NCBI GenBank assembly: GCA_900768525.1
Contig: CAAGDF010000003.1
Span: forward strand, 14,581-78,580
Length of the DNA stretch: 64,000 nucleotides
DNA from: Clostridia bacterium
Lineage (GTDB): Bacteria > Bacillota > Clostridia > Christensenellales > Borkfalkiaceae
Direction: 5' to 3'
Shown here: positions 34,430-44,250 of the stretch, piece after piece
How the letters are laid out: each line of letters starts with the position of its first letter
How positions within the stretch are numbered: the stretch's first letter is position 1
Notes under the pieces: generated by a model
Database searches by the model: none
Told to the model about the DNA's origin: nothing
What the model saw: the letters and a program-made list of their open reading frames with translations, nothing else
Program-made: the position numbers and the translations under genes

Positions 34430-36139
34430 ATGGCAAATAAGAAAAACGTTACCGAAGAAATAAAGCAGGTCGAAAAAGCGACCGCAAAATCAAAAAAGGT
34501 TACCAAAGCCGCAGAAGAAAAGACGGCTGAAAAGGTTGCCGTAAAAACCGCAAATGAAAAAGTTGCTAAAACGGAAACCAAGGTGGCGAAAACCGCAAAG
34601 ACACGCTCGGCAAAGTCGGCAAAAGTAACGTCCGTTCATCCCGAACTCGTTCCGCCGATGAAAGCCCCCGTAAAAGAAGCCGAAGAAGTTAAAGTTGTTG
34701 CCGTCGAAAAGAAAAAGAGCGTATTGTTTGTTGCGTCCGAAGGTTTGCCGTTTGTTAAAACGGGCGGTCTTGCCGACGTAATCGGCTCGCTCCCCAAGGC
34801 GATTGCGGCAAAGGGCGAATACGACGTCCGCGTTATTATGCCGCTGTATTCCGGTATCGACGCAGGCATGCGCAACAATTTTGCATTCATAACCAACTTT
34901 AACGTAGGTCTTGCATGGCGTAATCAGTATTGCGGATTATTCTCCTGCAGGCTTGACGGCGTTACTTTCTATTTTATAGATAACGAATATTATTTCTCGC
35001 GCGATAGTATTTACGGAGCATACGACGACGGCGAAAGATTTGCATTCTTCTCCAAAGCGGTGCTCGATACGCTCGGCGTGCTCGATTACTATCCCGACGT
35101 TATCGACTGCAACGACTGGCAAAGCGCGGCTACCGTCATTTACTTAAAAACGCTTTACGCCGATAAATTCGGATTTTCCGAAATTAAAACGGTATTCACC
35201 ATACACAATATAGAATATCAGGGCAAGTTCGGAATGGAAACGGCTGCAGATCTCTTCGGTTTCCCCGAATCGGCTTACGGTGCGATCGAATTCGACGGTT
35301 GTCTTAACCTTATGAAAGGTGCGATTCAGCTTGCCGATAAAGTGGTTACCGTCAGCCCCACCTATGCGCGCGAACTGCAAGATCCTTATTTTGCAGCAGG
35401 ACTTGAGAACATAATCAAAGCCAACGAATATAAGATCTGCGGAATACTCAACGGGCTCGACCTCGAACTTTACGATCCCGCAACCGATAAAGCGTTGTTC
35501 GCCAACTATTCGGCAAACGCCCTCGACGGTAAAAAGACATGTAAGCGCGAACTGCAAAAAATGTTAGGGCTTCCCGAACGCGACGACGTACCCGTCATAG
35601 CCGTTATCAGCAGACTGGTATCGCATAAAGGTCTTGACCTTATTAAGTGTATTCTCGACGAATTGCTTTACGAAGACGTGCAGTTTGTTGTGCTCGGCAA
35701 AGGCGACGTAGATTACGAAAATTATTTCAGATATATGGAAGGGCGTTACGGCTGCAAATGCCGCGCGCTTATCGCGTTTAACAGAGATATGGCGTCCAAA
35801 ATATATTCGGGTGCGGATATATTGCTTATGCCGTCAAGACAAGAACCCTGCGGATTGTCGCAAATGATAGCCTGCCGTTACGGTACGATACCCGTAGTAA
35901 GGCGCACGGGCGGTCTTGCCGACAGCATTAAAGCGTACAACGAGGACAGGACGGAGGGCAACGGTTTTGCGTTCACCAACTACAACGCGCACGAAATGCT
36001 TTACGTTATAAAGGACGCGATATTCACGTTCGCCAAGAAAGATGAATGGAACAAAATTGTCAAATATGCAATAAACAGCGATTTCGGCTGGGAAAAATCA
36101 TCCGAAAAGTATACTGAATTGTTCGATTCCTTAAACTAA
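34430..36139 (+). CDS. glgA: Glycogen synthase with a Lys/Ala-rich N-terminal extension
   Basis: A 569-residue GT5 glycogen synthase; the family is usually near 480. The enzyme begins about residue 95 with KKSVLFVASEGLPFVKTGGLADVIG (KTGGL binds ADP-glucose) and later has PSRQEPCGLSQMIACRYG. The first ~90 residues are low-complexity Lys, Ala, Glu, Thr and Val (KTAKTRSAKSAKV), resembling histone-H1-like bacterial tails. GGAG lies ten bases before the ATG. The tail is continuous and in frame, so it is probably real; its role is unknown. Confidence 0.94.
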   Translation: MANKKNVTEEIKQVEKATAKSKKVTKAAEEKTAEKVAVKTANEKVAKTETKVAKTAKTRSAKSAKVTSVHPELVPPMKAPVKEAEEVKVVAVEKKKSVLFVASEGLPFVKTGGLADVIGSLPKAIAAKGEYDVRVIMPLYSGIDAGMRNNFAFITNFNVGLAWRNQYCGLFSCRLDGVTFYFIDNEYYFSRDSIYGAYDDGERFAFFSKAVLDTLGVLDYYPDVIDCNDWQSAATVIYLKTLYADKFGFSEIKTVFTIHNIEYQGKFGMETAADLFGFPESAYGAIEFDGCLNLMKGAIQLADKVVTVSPTYARELQDPYFAAGLENIIKANEYKICGILNGLDLELYDPATDKALFANYSANALDGKKTCKRELQKMLGLPERDDVPVIAVISRLVSHKGLDLIKCILDELLYEDVQFVVLGKGDVDYENYFRYMEGRYGCKCRALIAFNRDMASKIYSGADILLMPSRQEPCGLSQMIACRYGTIPVVRRTGGLADSIKAYNEDRTEGNGFAFTNYNAHEMLYVIKDAIFTFAKKDEWNKIVKYAINSDFGWEKSSEKYTELFDSLN

Positions 36140-36166
36140 AATCGAAAGGAGCAAAATTTACGACAC

Positions 36167-38602
36167 ATGAACGAAAAACTCGGTTTTACCAAGAAAGAGG
36201 CTGAAGAAACAATTAACGGTAAACTGTCGCGCTTTTTCGGCGTTTCCGGAAAAGAGGCGACTTCGGAACAGCTTTATAAGGCGGTGGTTATGACCGTCCG
36301 CGATATACTGCTGGAAAAAAGAAAGAGTTTTAACTACAAAGTAAAAGAGAAAAAGGCGAAACGCGTGTATTACCTTTGCATGGAGTTTTTACTCGGGCGT
36401 TCGCTTAAAAACAACGTTTACAATTTAGGTATAGAAAAACAACTCAACGCCGCGTTGAAAAAATACGGCACGAATCTTGACGAACTGTACGAAAACGAAC
36501 CCGACGCGGGGCTCGGAAACGGCGGTTTGGGCAGGCTTGCCGCTTGCTTTATGGATTCGCTCGCCACGATGGATTACCCCACAATGGGCTTCTCGCTCAG
36601 ATACGAATACGGTTTGTTCAAGCAAAAAATAGTCGACGGCTGGCAGACCGAACTCCCCGACGAGTGGTTGCCGGGCGGCGAAGTATGGCTTACGCAACGC
36701 CTTGATAAAACTTTCAAGGTCAAGTTCGACGGGCGAATAGAAGAACATTGGACGGAAAACGGCATGAAAGTCGAACATGTCGACGCGACCGAGGTAGAAG
36801 CCGTTCCGTACGATATGATGATTTCGGGCAAAGATTCCGAAGCCGTTTCGGTATTAAGACTGTGGAGTGCGAGAAGTTGCAAGACGTTCGACATGCGTTC
36901 GTTCTCCGAGGGCGATTATATGCGCTGCATGAAAGAATCGGGTGAAGCCGAACTGATTTCAAAGGTGTTGTACCCCGCGGATGACCATTACGAAGGCAAA
37001 TCGTTAAGGCTCAAGCAGCAGTATTTCCTTGTTTCGGCAACGTTGCAGTATATTATTTCAACGCATTTCCGTCGTTTCAACACGCTCGATAACCTTGCCG
37101 ATAAAGTCAGCATTCACATTAACGACACGCACCCCGCGCTTTGTATTCCGGAACTTATGCGTATTCTTATGGACGAATACGGTTATTCGTGGGAGCATGC
37201 GTGGGATATAGTAACAAAAACGGTCGCTTACACCAACCACACTGTTATGAGCGAGGCTCTCGAAAAGTGGAACGAGGATCTCATCGAACGCCGCTTGCCC
37301 AGAATTTACAGTATAATCCGCGAAATCAACGCAAGATTTTGCGGCGAAATGTGGCAACGTTTCCCGGGGCAGTGGGATAAAATCGACCGCATGAGCATAA
37401 TGTCGCATGGTCAGATAAAAATGGCTAACCTCAGCGTGATCGGCTCTAAAAAGGTCAACGGCGTTTCGGCGTTGCACAGCGAAATTCTTAAAAAGGAAAC
37501 TTTTAAAGATTTTTATGAGATTTATCCCGAGAGATTTACCAACGTAACCAACGGTATCGCATACAGAAGGTGGTTGTGTCAGGCTAACCCCGAACTGACT
37601 TCGCTTATCACCGAACTTATCGGCGACGGGTTTGTAAAAGACGCGTCGCAGCTTAGCAATCTCGAACAGTTCAAGGACGACGCGACCGTGCTTAAACGCC
37701 TTGAAGAAATCAAGAATATCAAGAAAAAGCAGCTTGCCGACTATTTGTATAAGAAGAGCGGGGCGGTACTCGATTCCTCAACGCTGTTCGACGTGCAGGC
37801 AAAGCGTATGCACGAGTACAAACGCCAACTGCTAAACGTTATGAATATCATTTATCTTTACGAGCAGTTAAAGGCTAACCCCGAAATGCCTATGCAGCCG
37901 CAAACCTTCATTTTCGGTGCAAAGGCTGCGCCCGGTTACCTTATGGCAAAGCAAATAATAAAACTTATATGCTTTGTTGCCGCCGATATCGATAAAAACC
38001 CCGATCCCCGTATCCGCGAAAAACTCAAAGTTTACTATGTGGAGAACTACTCGGTAACGCTTGCCGAACTTATCATGCCGGCAGCCGAGGTTTCCGAGCA
38101 GATATCGCAGGCGGGCAAGGAAGCCAGCGGTACGGGTAACATGAAATTCATGATAAACGGCGCATTGACGCTCGGCACGCTCGACGGCGCGAACGTCGAA
38201 ATGGCTGAGGCTGTCGGCGACGACAATATCTACATTTTCGGTCTTAAAGCGGGCGAGGTAGAGGCGCTTTGGAAAAAGGGTTACGACGCTTCGGCTTTTT
38301 ATAACAACAATTCCGCGCTGCACGTCGTTATCGAAAGTCTTAAAAAAGGTTTCAACGGCGAAAGTTTCGTAAATATTGCGGACTATTTGCTCCGTCAGTC
38401 GCCTATCGCCGATCCGTATATGTGTATGGCTGATTTTCAGTCGTACGTTCAAACGCGTGAAAGGTTGCTCGGCGATTACGCCGATAAACAGCTTTGGGCA
38501 AAGAAGAGTTTGAAAAATATTTCGTCAAGCGGAATATTCTCTTCCGACAGGAGCATCCGCGAGTACGCCGAAAACATCTGGGATCTTAAACCGCTTAAAT
38601 AA
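36167..38602 (+). CDS. glgP: Glycogen/alpha-glucan phosphorylase
   Basis: An 811-residue GT35 phosphorylase with DAGLGNGGLGRLAACFMDS and the PLP site EASGTGNMKFMINGALTLGT (Lys660). It releases glucose-1-phosphate from chain ends. AAAGGAG lies upstream of the ATG. It follows glgA by 27 bases; synthesis and breakdown genes are thus co-transcribed. No AMP-site extension is obvious. Confidence 0.96.
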   Translation: MNEKLGFTKKEAEETINGKLSRFFGVSGKEATSEQLYKAVVMTVRDILLEKRKSFNYKVKEKKAKRVYYLCMEFLLGRSLKNNVYNLGIEKQLNAALKKYGTNLDELYENEPDAGLGNGGLGRLAACFMDSLATMDYPTMGFSLRYEYGLFKQKIVDGWQTELPDEWLPGGEVWLTQRLDKTFKVKFDGRIEEHWTENGMKVEHVDATEVEAVPYDMMISGKDSEAVSVLRLWSARSCKTFDMRSFSEGDYMRCMKESGEAELISKVLYPADDHYEGKSLRLKQQYFLVSATLQYIISTHFRRFNTLDNLADKVSIHINDTHPALCIPELMRILMDEYGYSWEHAWDIVTKTVAYTNHTVMSEALEKWNEDLIERRLPRIYSIIREINARFCGEMWQRFPGQWDKIDRMSIMSHGQIKMANLSVIGSKKVNGVSALHSEILKKETFKDFYEIYPERFTNVTNGIAYRRWLCQANPELTSLITELIGDGFVKDASQLSNLEQFKDDATVLKRLEEIKNIKKKQLADYLYKKSGAVLDSSTLFDVQAKRMHEYKRQLLNVMNIIYLYEQLKANPEMPMQPQTFIFGAKAAPGYLMAKQIIKLICFVAADIDKNPDPRIREKLKVYYVENYSVTLAELIMPAAEVSEQISQAGKEASGTGNMKFMINGALTLGTLDGANVEMAEAVGDDNIYIFGLKAGEVEALWKKGYDASAFYNNNSALHVVIESLKKGFNGESFVNIADYLLRQSPIADPYMCMADFQSYVQTRERLLGDYADKQLWAKKSLKNISSSGIFSSDRSIREYAENIWDLKPLK

Positions 38603-38667
38603 TCGCTTAAATAATTTGCCGCGTTTCGGGCGTAAACCGCGCAGCGAAAAACTTGCTTAACTCACTT

Positions 38668-40461
38668 ATGTATATTATCTTTGACCCGACGAACGAAAAA
38701 TACAAAAACATAAAGGGCGGTGTGGCTGAAAACAGCACCGTCCGATTTTTCGTTGAGTCGGATGCCGATAAAGTAATAATGGAGTTTTATGGCGATAATC
38801 GACCTATAGCCCGACTTTTCACTAAAAGCGACGGCGGTTTTACGCTTGAAACTTCGTTTGAAAAGGGTTTGTATTTTTATAAACTCAAAGCGGAATTAAA
38901 CGGTGAGGAGCATATTTTCGGCGCAAGCGAAAAACTTAATGCCGTCGGGAACGGCGCTCCGTGGCAACTCACGGTTTACCACGCCGACTATTGTACGCCC
39001 GAGTGGATCAAGGGCGGTATAATATATCAGATATTTCCCGACAGGTTTTGCCGCGACGGTTCGCTTACCGTGTCCGCGGGTAAGATTGCGCGCTACGATT
39101 GGGGCGGAACGCCCACCTTTCGTTCAAGCGACGGTATAGTCAGAAACAACGAGTTTTTCGGCGGTAATTTCAAAGGCATAAAAAAGAAACTTGATTATTT
39201 AAAATCGCTCGGCGTTACGGCGGTTTATCTTAACCCGATATGCGAAAGTTACTCGTCGCACCGCTACGATACGGGCGATTATATGGCGATTGACCGCGTT
39301 TTGGGCAGCGAAAGCGATTTTGCCGATATGGTCGGCGAGGCTAACAAGCAGGGTATTCGTTTTATATTCGACGGCGTGTTCAATCATGTCGGCGCGGACA
39401 GCAAATATTTCAATAAATACGGGAATTACGACAGTGTCGGCGCATATCAGTCGCCAAATTCGCCTTACTATGACTGGTTTACGTTTCGCAATTTCCCCGA
39501 CGATTACGAGAGTTGGTGGGATTTTAAAAACTTACCGTCTATTAAAAAAACTTGTGAAGATTTTCAGTCGTTTATAAGCGGCGACGGCGGAGTTTTGCAG
39601 CATTGGTTAAACCTCGGTTTTAACGGCGTTCGACTTGACGTTGCCGACGAACTTACCGACGAATTTATATTTAAAATTCGAGGCAAGTTAAAGCGCGAAA
39701 GTGCCGATAATCTACTTATAGGCGAGGTTTGGGAGGATGCGACCAACAAAATCGCATACGGAATACGCCGTAAATATTTCACCGACGGCGAACTCGATTC
39801 GGTGATGAATTACCCGCTTAAAGATGCTATCTGCGATTATTTGTTAAGCGGAAAAACCGACTATCTCGAACAGGTGATTTGCGAGCAGATAAACAACTAT
39901 CCTAAGCCCGCGCTCGACTGCCTTATGAACGTGCTTTCGACTCATGATTCTATAAGGGCGATTACTCTTTTCGGCAGAAAAACTCCCGTATACAACAAGG
40001 ACGAAATGGCGGGTGAAAAGCTCACTGCCGAAGAATACAACCGCGGTAAGGCGAAACTCAAATGCGCTTCCGTATTGCAATTTTTTTTATACGGAGTGCC
40101 CGCCGTCTATTATGGCGACGAAGAAGGGCTCGAGGGTGATCTCGATCCGTATAACAGGCGTTGTTTCGATTGGAACGATATCGATGAGGACTTGCTTTCG
40201 CACTATCGCAAAATATCGAAAATTCGTCTTGATAACAAAGAAATTCTCGCATATGGGCAAACGAACATAGAAACCGCGTTCGACGGCTTGTTCGTGTTCG
40301 GGCGAGAGTCTACAAAAGGTAAACTCATTATTGCCGTAAACGCAGGCAATAACGAATATAAATTAAAAACCGACCGCAAAGCCGAAGATTTATACGGCGG
40401 ATCGGTCGGATATGAAACACTTATACCCCCGCTCGGTTTCGTTGTGCTTAAAGCAGTATAA
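38668..40461 (+). CDS. GH13 alpha-amylase family enzyme (neopullulanase/cyclomaltodextrinase-like)
   Basis: A 597-residue GH13 enzyme with an N-terminal beta-sandwich (about 1-110) then GIIYQIFPDRFCRDG. Catalytic residues are Asp324 in GVRLDVADE, Glu353 in LIGEVWE and Asp427 in LSTHDS. It has no signal peptide, so it works in the cytoplasm, where it could trim linear or branched glucans from GlgP. I use ATG 38668; a TTG lies five codons upstream. Two stretches match the dispersed element: residues 42-48 (copy L) and the LLIGE motif (copy M). Confidence 0.9.
   Translation: MYIIFDPTNEKYKNIKGGVAENSTVRFFVESDADKVIMEFYGDNRPIARLFTKSDGGFTLETSFEKGLYFYKLKAELNGEEHIFGASEKLNAVGNGAPWQLTVYHADYCTPEWIKGGIIYQIFPDRFCRDGSLTVSAGKIARYDWGGTPTFRSSDGIVRNNEFFGGNFKGIKKKLDYLKSLGVTAVYLNPICESYSSHRYDTGDYMAIDRVLGSESDFADMVGEANKQGIRFIFDGVFNHVGADSKYFNKYGNYDSVGAYQSPNSPYYDWFTFRNFPDDYESWWDFKNLPSIKKTCEDFQSFISGDGGVLQHWLNLGFNGVRLDVADELTDEFIFKIRGKLKRESADNLLIGEVWEDATNKIAYGIRRKYFTDGELDSVMNYPLKDAICDYLLSGKTDYLEQVICEQINNYPKPALDCLMNVLSTHDSIRAITLFGRKTPVYNKDEMAGEKLTAEEYNRGKAKLKCASVLQFFLYGVPAVYYGDEEGLEGDLDPYNRRCFDWNDIDEDLLSHYRKISKIRLDNKEILAYGQTNIETAFDGLFVFGRESTKGKLIIAVNAGNNEYKLKTDRKAEDLYGGSVGYETLIPPLGFVVLKAV
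38792..38811 (+). repeat. Dispersed element copy L, inside the GH13 gene
   Basis: GCGATAATCGACCTATAGCC; one base differs at the right edge of the core. Read in frame it encodes DNRPIA in a loop of the N-terminal domain, followed by CGACTTTT. Confidence 0.75.
39703..39723 (+). repeat. Possible dispersed element copy M, inside the GH13 gene
   Basis: GCCGATAATCTACTTATAGGC encodes ADNLLIG before the catalytic Glu. LIGE is a conserved GH13 motif, so this match may be chance. Confidence 0.35.
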
Positions 40462-40545
40462 ACCGCCGATCTTCCGGTGCGTAAAGCACGCAAAAGCATA
40501 CGAATCCTTACACATTAACACAACATTTTGAGGAAGGAAAAAACA

Positions 40546-42717
40546 ATGGACATTTTACAGACAATTACGCAGGAATTTTCGCTTAAACCCGAGCATGTAA
40601 ACAATATAGTCGCGTTGCTCGACGACGGTAACACTATACCGTTCATCGCCCGTTACCGTAAAGAGCTTACGGGGCATATCGACGATCAGGTTCTGCGTGA
40701 ATTATCGGACAGATTGACCTATCTTCGCAATCTCGAAGAAAGAAAGGGCGAGGTAGAGCGCAGCATAACCGAACAGGGCAAGATGACCGACGAAATCAAG
40801 CAGGCACTCGAAGCCGCGGTAACGCTCACCGAGGTAGAGGATATTTACCGTCCGTACAAGCAGAAGAAAAAGACGCGCGCCACGATTGCGGCGGCAAAAG
40901 GACTTACTCCGCTTGCCGATATCATGCTTGCTCAGGAAATCAAAGAGGGCAGCGCGGAAGACATCGCGAAAGAATATATCAATGAAGAACTCGGCGTAAA
41001 AACCGCCAAAGAAGCGCTTGCGGGGGCTATGGATATAGTTGCCGAAGGAGTTTCGGACGACGCCGAACTGCGTAAAAAACTGCGTAATATCTTTATGCGC
41101 AACGGCGAAATATCCTCAAAACTCGTCAAAACCGACGACGAAGGCGCAAAAGTTTACGAAAACTACGCAGATTATTCCGAGCCCGTCGCCGATATCAAGA
41201 ACCACAGAATTCTTGCCATCAACCGCGGCGAAAAAGAAGGTTATCTGCGCGTAAAACTGGGCATTGATAAAGCGTTCGGCGGCAGGGTGTGTATGGCTGC
41301 GTTCGTAAAAGAGGGCAGTATTTTCACGCCTTATGTAGAGGCGGCTTGCGCCGACGCATACGAAAGGCTTATCGCTCCGTCCATCGAGCGCGAAGTAAGA
41401 AACATGCTTACCGACGCGGCAAACGAACAGGCGATCAAGATGTTCGAGGTCAATTTGAGACCGCTCCTTATGCAACCGCCCATTCGCGATAAAGTTACGC
41501 TCGGCTGGGATCCCGCATACAGAACGGGTTGTAAACTCGCCGTCGTGGACGAAACGGGCAAGGTGCTCGATAAAACGGTCATTTATCCTACCATGCCGCA
41601 AAACAAGGTGGAAGAGGGCAAAGCGGTCGTAAGAAAACTCATCGCCAAATACGGCGTTCAGGTAATTTCTATCGGTAACGGCACGGCTTCTAAGGAAAGC
41701 GAAATCATCGTATCCGATCTCGTGCGCGAATATAACGGCAAGGTTGCGTATATGGTGGTCAGCGAAGCGGGAGCTTCGGTTTACTCGGCTTCAAAACTCG
41801 GCGCGGAAGAGTTCCCCGATTACGACGTATCCGAACGTTCGGCGGTATCTATCGCAAGGCGTTTGCAGGATCCGCTTGCCGAACTTATCAAAATAGATCC
41901 CAAGTCGATCGGCGTTGGTCAGTATCAGCACGATATGCCCGAAAGCAGGCTCGACAGCGTGCTTAAAGGCGTTATGGAAGACTGCGTAAACAAAGTAGGC
42001 GCGGATCTTAATACGGCAAGCGTATCGCTCCTTTCTTATATTTCGGGGCTTAACGCTTCGGTTGCAAAAAACATAGTCGCCTATCGCGAAGAGCACGGCA
42101 AGTTCAAATCGAGAAAAGAATTGCTCAAAGTTTCAAAACTCGGGGAAAAGGCGTTCACGCAGTGCGCGGGATTTATGCGTATCCCGGGCGCGAAGAATAT
42201 TCTCGATAACACCGGCGTACACCCTGAGTCTTACGATGGCACCGAAAAACTTCTTTCTCTGTTCGGTTATACCGATAAAGACGTCGAAAGCGGAAACCTC
42301 GGCGAACTGAAAGACAAAATCAAAGCGTATGGTACGAAACGCGTTTGCGAGGAAACCGGGCTGGGCGCGGAAACTCTGAACGATATCGTAACAGAACTTT
42401 TAAAACCCGGACGCGACGTGCGCGACAGCCTGCCCAAGCCCATGCTGCGTGCCGACCTTATGGATATTAACGACCTCGTTCCCGGTATGAAAATAAAAGG
42501 CACGGTAAGAAACGTTACCGACTTCGGCGCGTTCATCGATATCGGCGTTCATCAGGACGGACTTGTTCACGTATCCGAAATATCCGACAGGTTTGTTCGT
42601 CACCCCAGCGAAGTGCTTAAAGTAGGCGACGTTGTGGACGCAACGGTTATCTCTGTAGACGTTCGCAAAAAACGTATCGGATTAAGTCTTAAAAGTAAAC
42701 CCGTAATCAATAAATAA
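40546..42717 (+). CDS. tex: Tex family transcription accessory protein, S1 RNA-binding
   Basis: A 723-residue Tex/YdcI-type protein: helical N-terminal part, a YqgF-like RNase H fold domain (VTLGWDPAYRTGCKLAVVDE, about 320-340), tandem helix-hairpin-helix motifs (NKVGADLNTASVSLLSYISGLN), and a C-terminal S1 domain (about 645-720, GMKIKGTVRNVTDFGAFIDIGVHQDGL). GAGGAAGG lies eight bases before the ATG at 40546. Tex binds nucleic acids and elongating polymerase. It is not known to work with glycogen genes; it closes this plus-strand run. Confidence 0.94.
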   Translation: MDILQTITQEFSLKPEHVNNIVALLDDGNTIPFIARYRKELTGHIDDQVLRELSDRLTYLRNLEERKGEVERSITEQGKMTDEIKQALEAAVTLTEVEDIYRPYKQKKKTRATIAAAKGLTPLADIMLAQEIKEGSAEDIAKEYINEELGVKTAKEALAGAMDIVAEGVSDDAELRKKLRNIFMRNGEISSKLVKTDDEGAKVYENYADYSEPVADIKNHRILAINRGEKEGYLRVKLGIDKAFGGRVCMAAFVKEGSIFTPYVEAACADAYERLIAPSIEREVRNMLTDAANEQAIKMFEVNLRPLLMQPPIRDKVTLGWDPAYRTGCKLAVVDETGKVLDKTVIYPTMPQNKVEEGKAVVRKLIAKYGVQVISIGNGTASKESEIIVSDLVREYNGKVAYMVVSEAGASVYSASKLGAEEFPDYDVSERSAVSIARRLQDPLAELIKIDPKSIGVGQYQHDMPESRLDSVLKGVMEDCVNKVGADLNTASVSLLSYISGLNASVAKNIVAYREEHGKFKSRKELLKVSKLGEKAFTQCAGFMRIPGAKNILDNTGVHPESYDGTEKLLSLFGYTDKDVESGNLGELKDKIKAYGTKRVCEETGLGAETLNDIVTELLKPGRDVRDSLPKPMLRADLMDINDLVPGMKIKGTVRNVTDFGAFIDIGVHQDGLVHVSEISDRFVRHPSEVLKVGDVVDATVISVDVRKKRIGLSLKSKPVINK

Positions 42718-42730
42718 TTGCAAAATAAGC

Positions 42731-42748
42731 GGCTATAAGTCGATTATC
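42731..42748 (-). repeat. Dispersed element copy N
   Basis: GGCTATAAGTCGATTATC; the right edge of the core is changed. AAAAT lies to the left and ATTTTT to the right. It follows the tex stop codon by 13 bases. Confidence 0.75.
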
Positions 42749-42780
42749 AAGCATTTTTCAAATCTTTTAGATAAAATACA

Positions 42781-42816
42781 AAGCGGATTGCACTAAAAAC
42801 AGTGCAGTCCGCTTTT
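42781..42816. terminator. Bidirectional terminator between tex and rtcB
   Basis: A 14-pair stem (AAGCGGATTGCACT with AGTGCAGTCCGCTT, one G-U) and a six-base loop, with A/T flanks on both sides. It separates converging genes. Confidence 0.88.
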
Positions 42817-42842
42817 AAAATTGATTTTTTAGGGATATAACA

Positions 42843-42863
42843 GCCGATAACGGTCTTATAGCC
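42843..42863 (+). repeat. Dispersed element copy O, divergent variant
   Basis: GCCGATAACGGTCTTATAGCC, the same sub-type as copy I, followed by GCGTTTTTT, 12 bases past the end of rtcB. Confidence 0.55.
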
Positions 42864-42874
42864 GCGTTTTTTGA

Positions 42875-44095
42875 TTATTTGCGCTTTTTGTCATCGTAAC
42901 CATATTTGCCGCTGTCTTCCGCTGCTTTGAAATTATAAACGGGCTTTACGATGTCGATAATTTTAACCGTGTCGCCTATACGGTTTATTATGTCCTTCGT
43001 CGGTTTATAAGCCATAGGCGATTCGTCCAAAGTCGATTCGTTTGCGGTAGTGGTAAAAATGCCGTTCATCTCGGCTTGAAATTCCTCTACCGTGAATATT
43101 TTTTTTGCCGCGCTGCGGCTGTACAAACGTCCGGCGCCGTGCGGAGCAGAACAGTTCCAGTCTTCGTTTCCCAAGCCCTCGCAAATCAGACAGCCGTCTT
43201 TCATATTCATGGGTATTATCAGTTTTTGCCCCTTGTGCGCGGGCACTGCGCCTTTGCGGATTATGCCTTTTTCGTCTATAAAATTGTGCACGGTTTCAAA
43301 TGCCGGAAATTTTGTTATTTTCAGATATTTAACTATTTTGTCGCACATTTTTTTGCGGTTGGCAACGGCAAAATCCTGGCAAATACGCATATCGTGCATG
43401 TAATTTTGCATCGAAATGCCTTCAAGATAGCAAAATTCCGCGGTAAGTTTGGTGCGGTGCGCGTATTTTGCGGTAAGTTCTTTAAGGGCGTTCGGAATAT
43501 CGGCAACTCTGCCTTGTGATTTCAGTCTTTCGATCAGTTCTTCACGTTCTTTTTGCGGAGCGTTTTTGCATTCTTCCACGGCTTTTTTGGTGTAAATCTT
43601 CGCCACTTGCAAGCCGAGATTTCTCGAACCGCTGTGAATAATCAGATATTTATCGCCATTTTTCGCTTTATCTACCTCGATAAAATGATTGCCGCCACCG
43701 AGCGTTCCGAGCGAACCGTACACGCGGCAAAGATCCCGCAGTTGACTTTTGCAAAGCAATTTGTCGGCAAAAGGCTTGCGGTCCGAGTCTTTCTCGTTGT
43801 AATCGCTGCCTGCGGGGATCTCGTTTTTGATAAAATCGTCAAGTGCGGCGTAGTCGATTTTTATATTGCCGAGATTAACCGTAAGCATACCGCAGCCGAT
43901 GTCCACGCCGATGACGTTCGGTACTATTTTATCGGTCATAGTCGAGGTAAAACCCACAACGCAACCCGCACCCGAGTGTGCGTCGGGCATAATGCGCACT
44001 TTTGCACCCTCAAACGGCGGTTTTGCTATCATTTCGTATATTTGGTTGATTGCCGACGGCTCTATAAGGTCGGTAAAAATTTTTAAATCGTACAT
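42875..44095 (-). CDS. rtcB: RNA-splicing ligase RtcB
   Basis: A 406-residue RtcB with the full set of metal and guanylate-site motifs: VIGVDIGCGM (Cys metal ligand), GGGNHFIE, HSGSRNLG and the nucleotidyl-His segment SAPHGAGRLYSRSAAK. RtcB joins 2',3'-cyclic phosphate or 3'-phosphate to 5'-hydroxyl RNA ends with GTP and Mn2+, and in bacteria acts in RNA repair. No archease, rtcA or RtcR gene is nearby. It is the only protein gene on its strand here, with the SRP RNA upstream. Confidence 0.95.
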   Translation of the reverse strand: MYDLKIFTDLIEPSAINQIYEMIAKPPFEGAKVRIMPDAHSGAGCVVGFTSTMTDKIVPNVIGVDIGCGMLTVNLGNIKIDYAALDDFIKNEIPAGSDYNEKDSDRKPFADKLLCKSQLRDLCRVYGSLGTLGGGNHFIEVDKAKNGDKYLIIHSGSRNLGLQVAKIYTKKAVEECKNAPQKEREELIERLKSQGRVADIPNALKELTAKYAHRTKLTAEFCYLEGISMQNYMHDMRICQDFAVANRKKMCDKIVKYLKITKFPAFETVHNFIDEKGIIRKGAVPAHKGQKLIIPMNMKDGCLICEGLGNEDWNCSAPHGAGRLYSRSAAKKIFTVEEFQAEMNGIFTTTANESTLDESPMAYKPTKDIINRIGDTVKIIDIVKPVYNFKAAEDSGKYGYDDKKRK

Positions 44096-44211
44096 ATTTT
44101 TCGTTATGCGGCGGTTCGTAAACCGATTGCGTAAAAGCGACGGCGCCTGAAAGAGCGCAGGTCAACGGTCGGAAATGTTTTCACAAATGCAAACCACGTA
44201 TTATCGGGTTT

Positions 44212-44236
44212 AAAAAACCGCCGCGAAAAGCGACGG
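44212..44236 (-). terminator. Terminator after the SRP RNA
   Basis: On the minus strand CCGTCGC, loop TTTTC, GCGGCGG, then six T. An additional T-run follows directly on the 3' end of the SRP RNA. Confidence 0.8.
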
Positions 44237-44250
44237 AGATAATCAAAAAA

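Noticed and set aside
39703..39723. Fifteenth copy of the dispersed element in the GH13 gene
   Set aside because: The bases encode LLIGE next to the catalytic Glu, a motif fixed by the enzyme. The similarity may come from protein constraint, so I list it only at low confidence.
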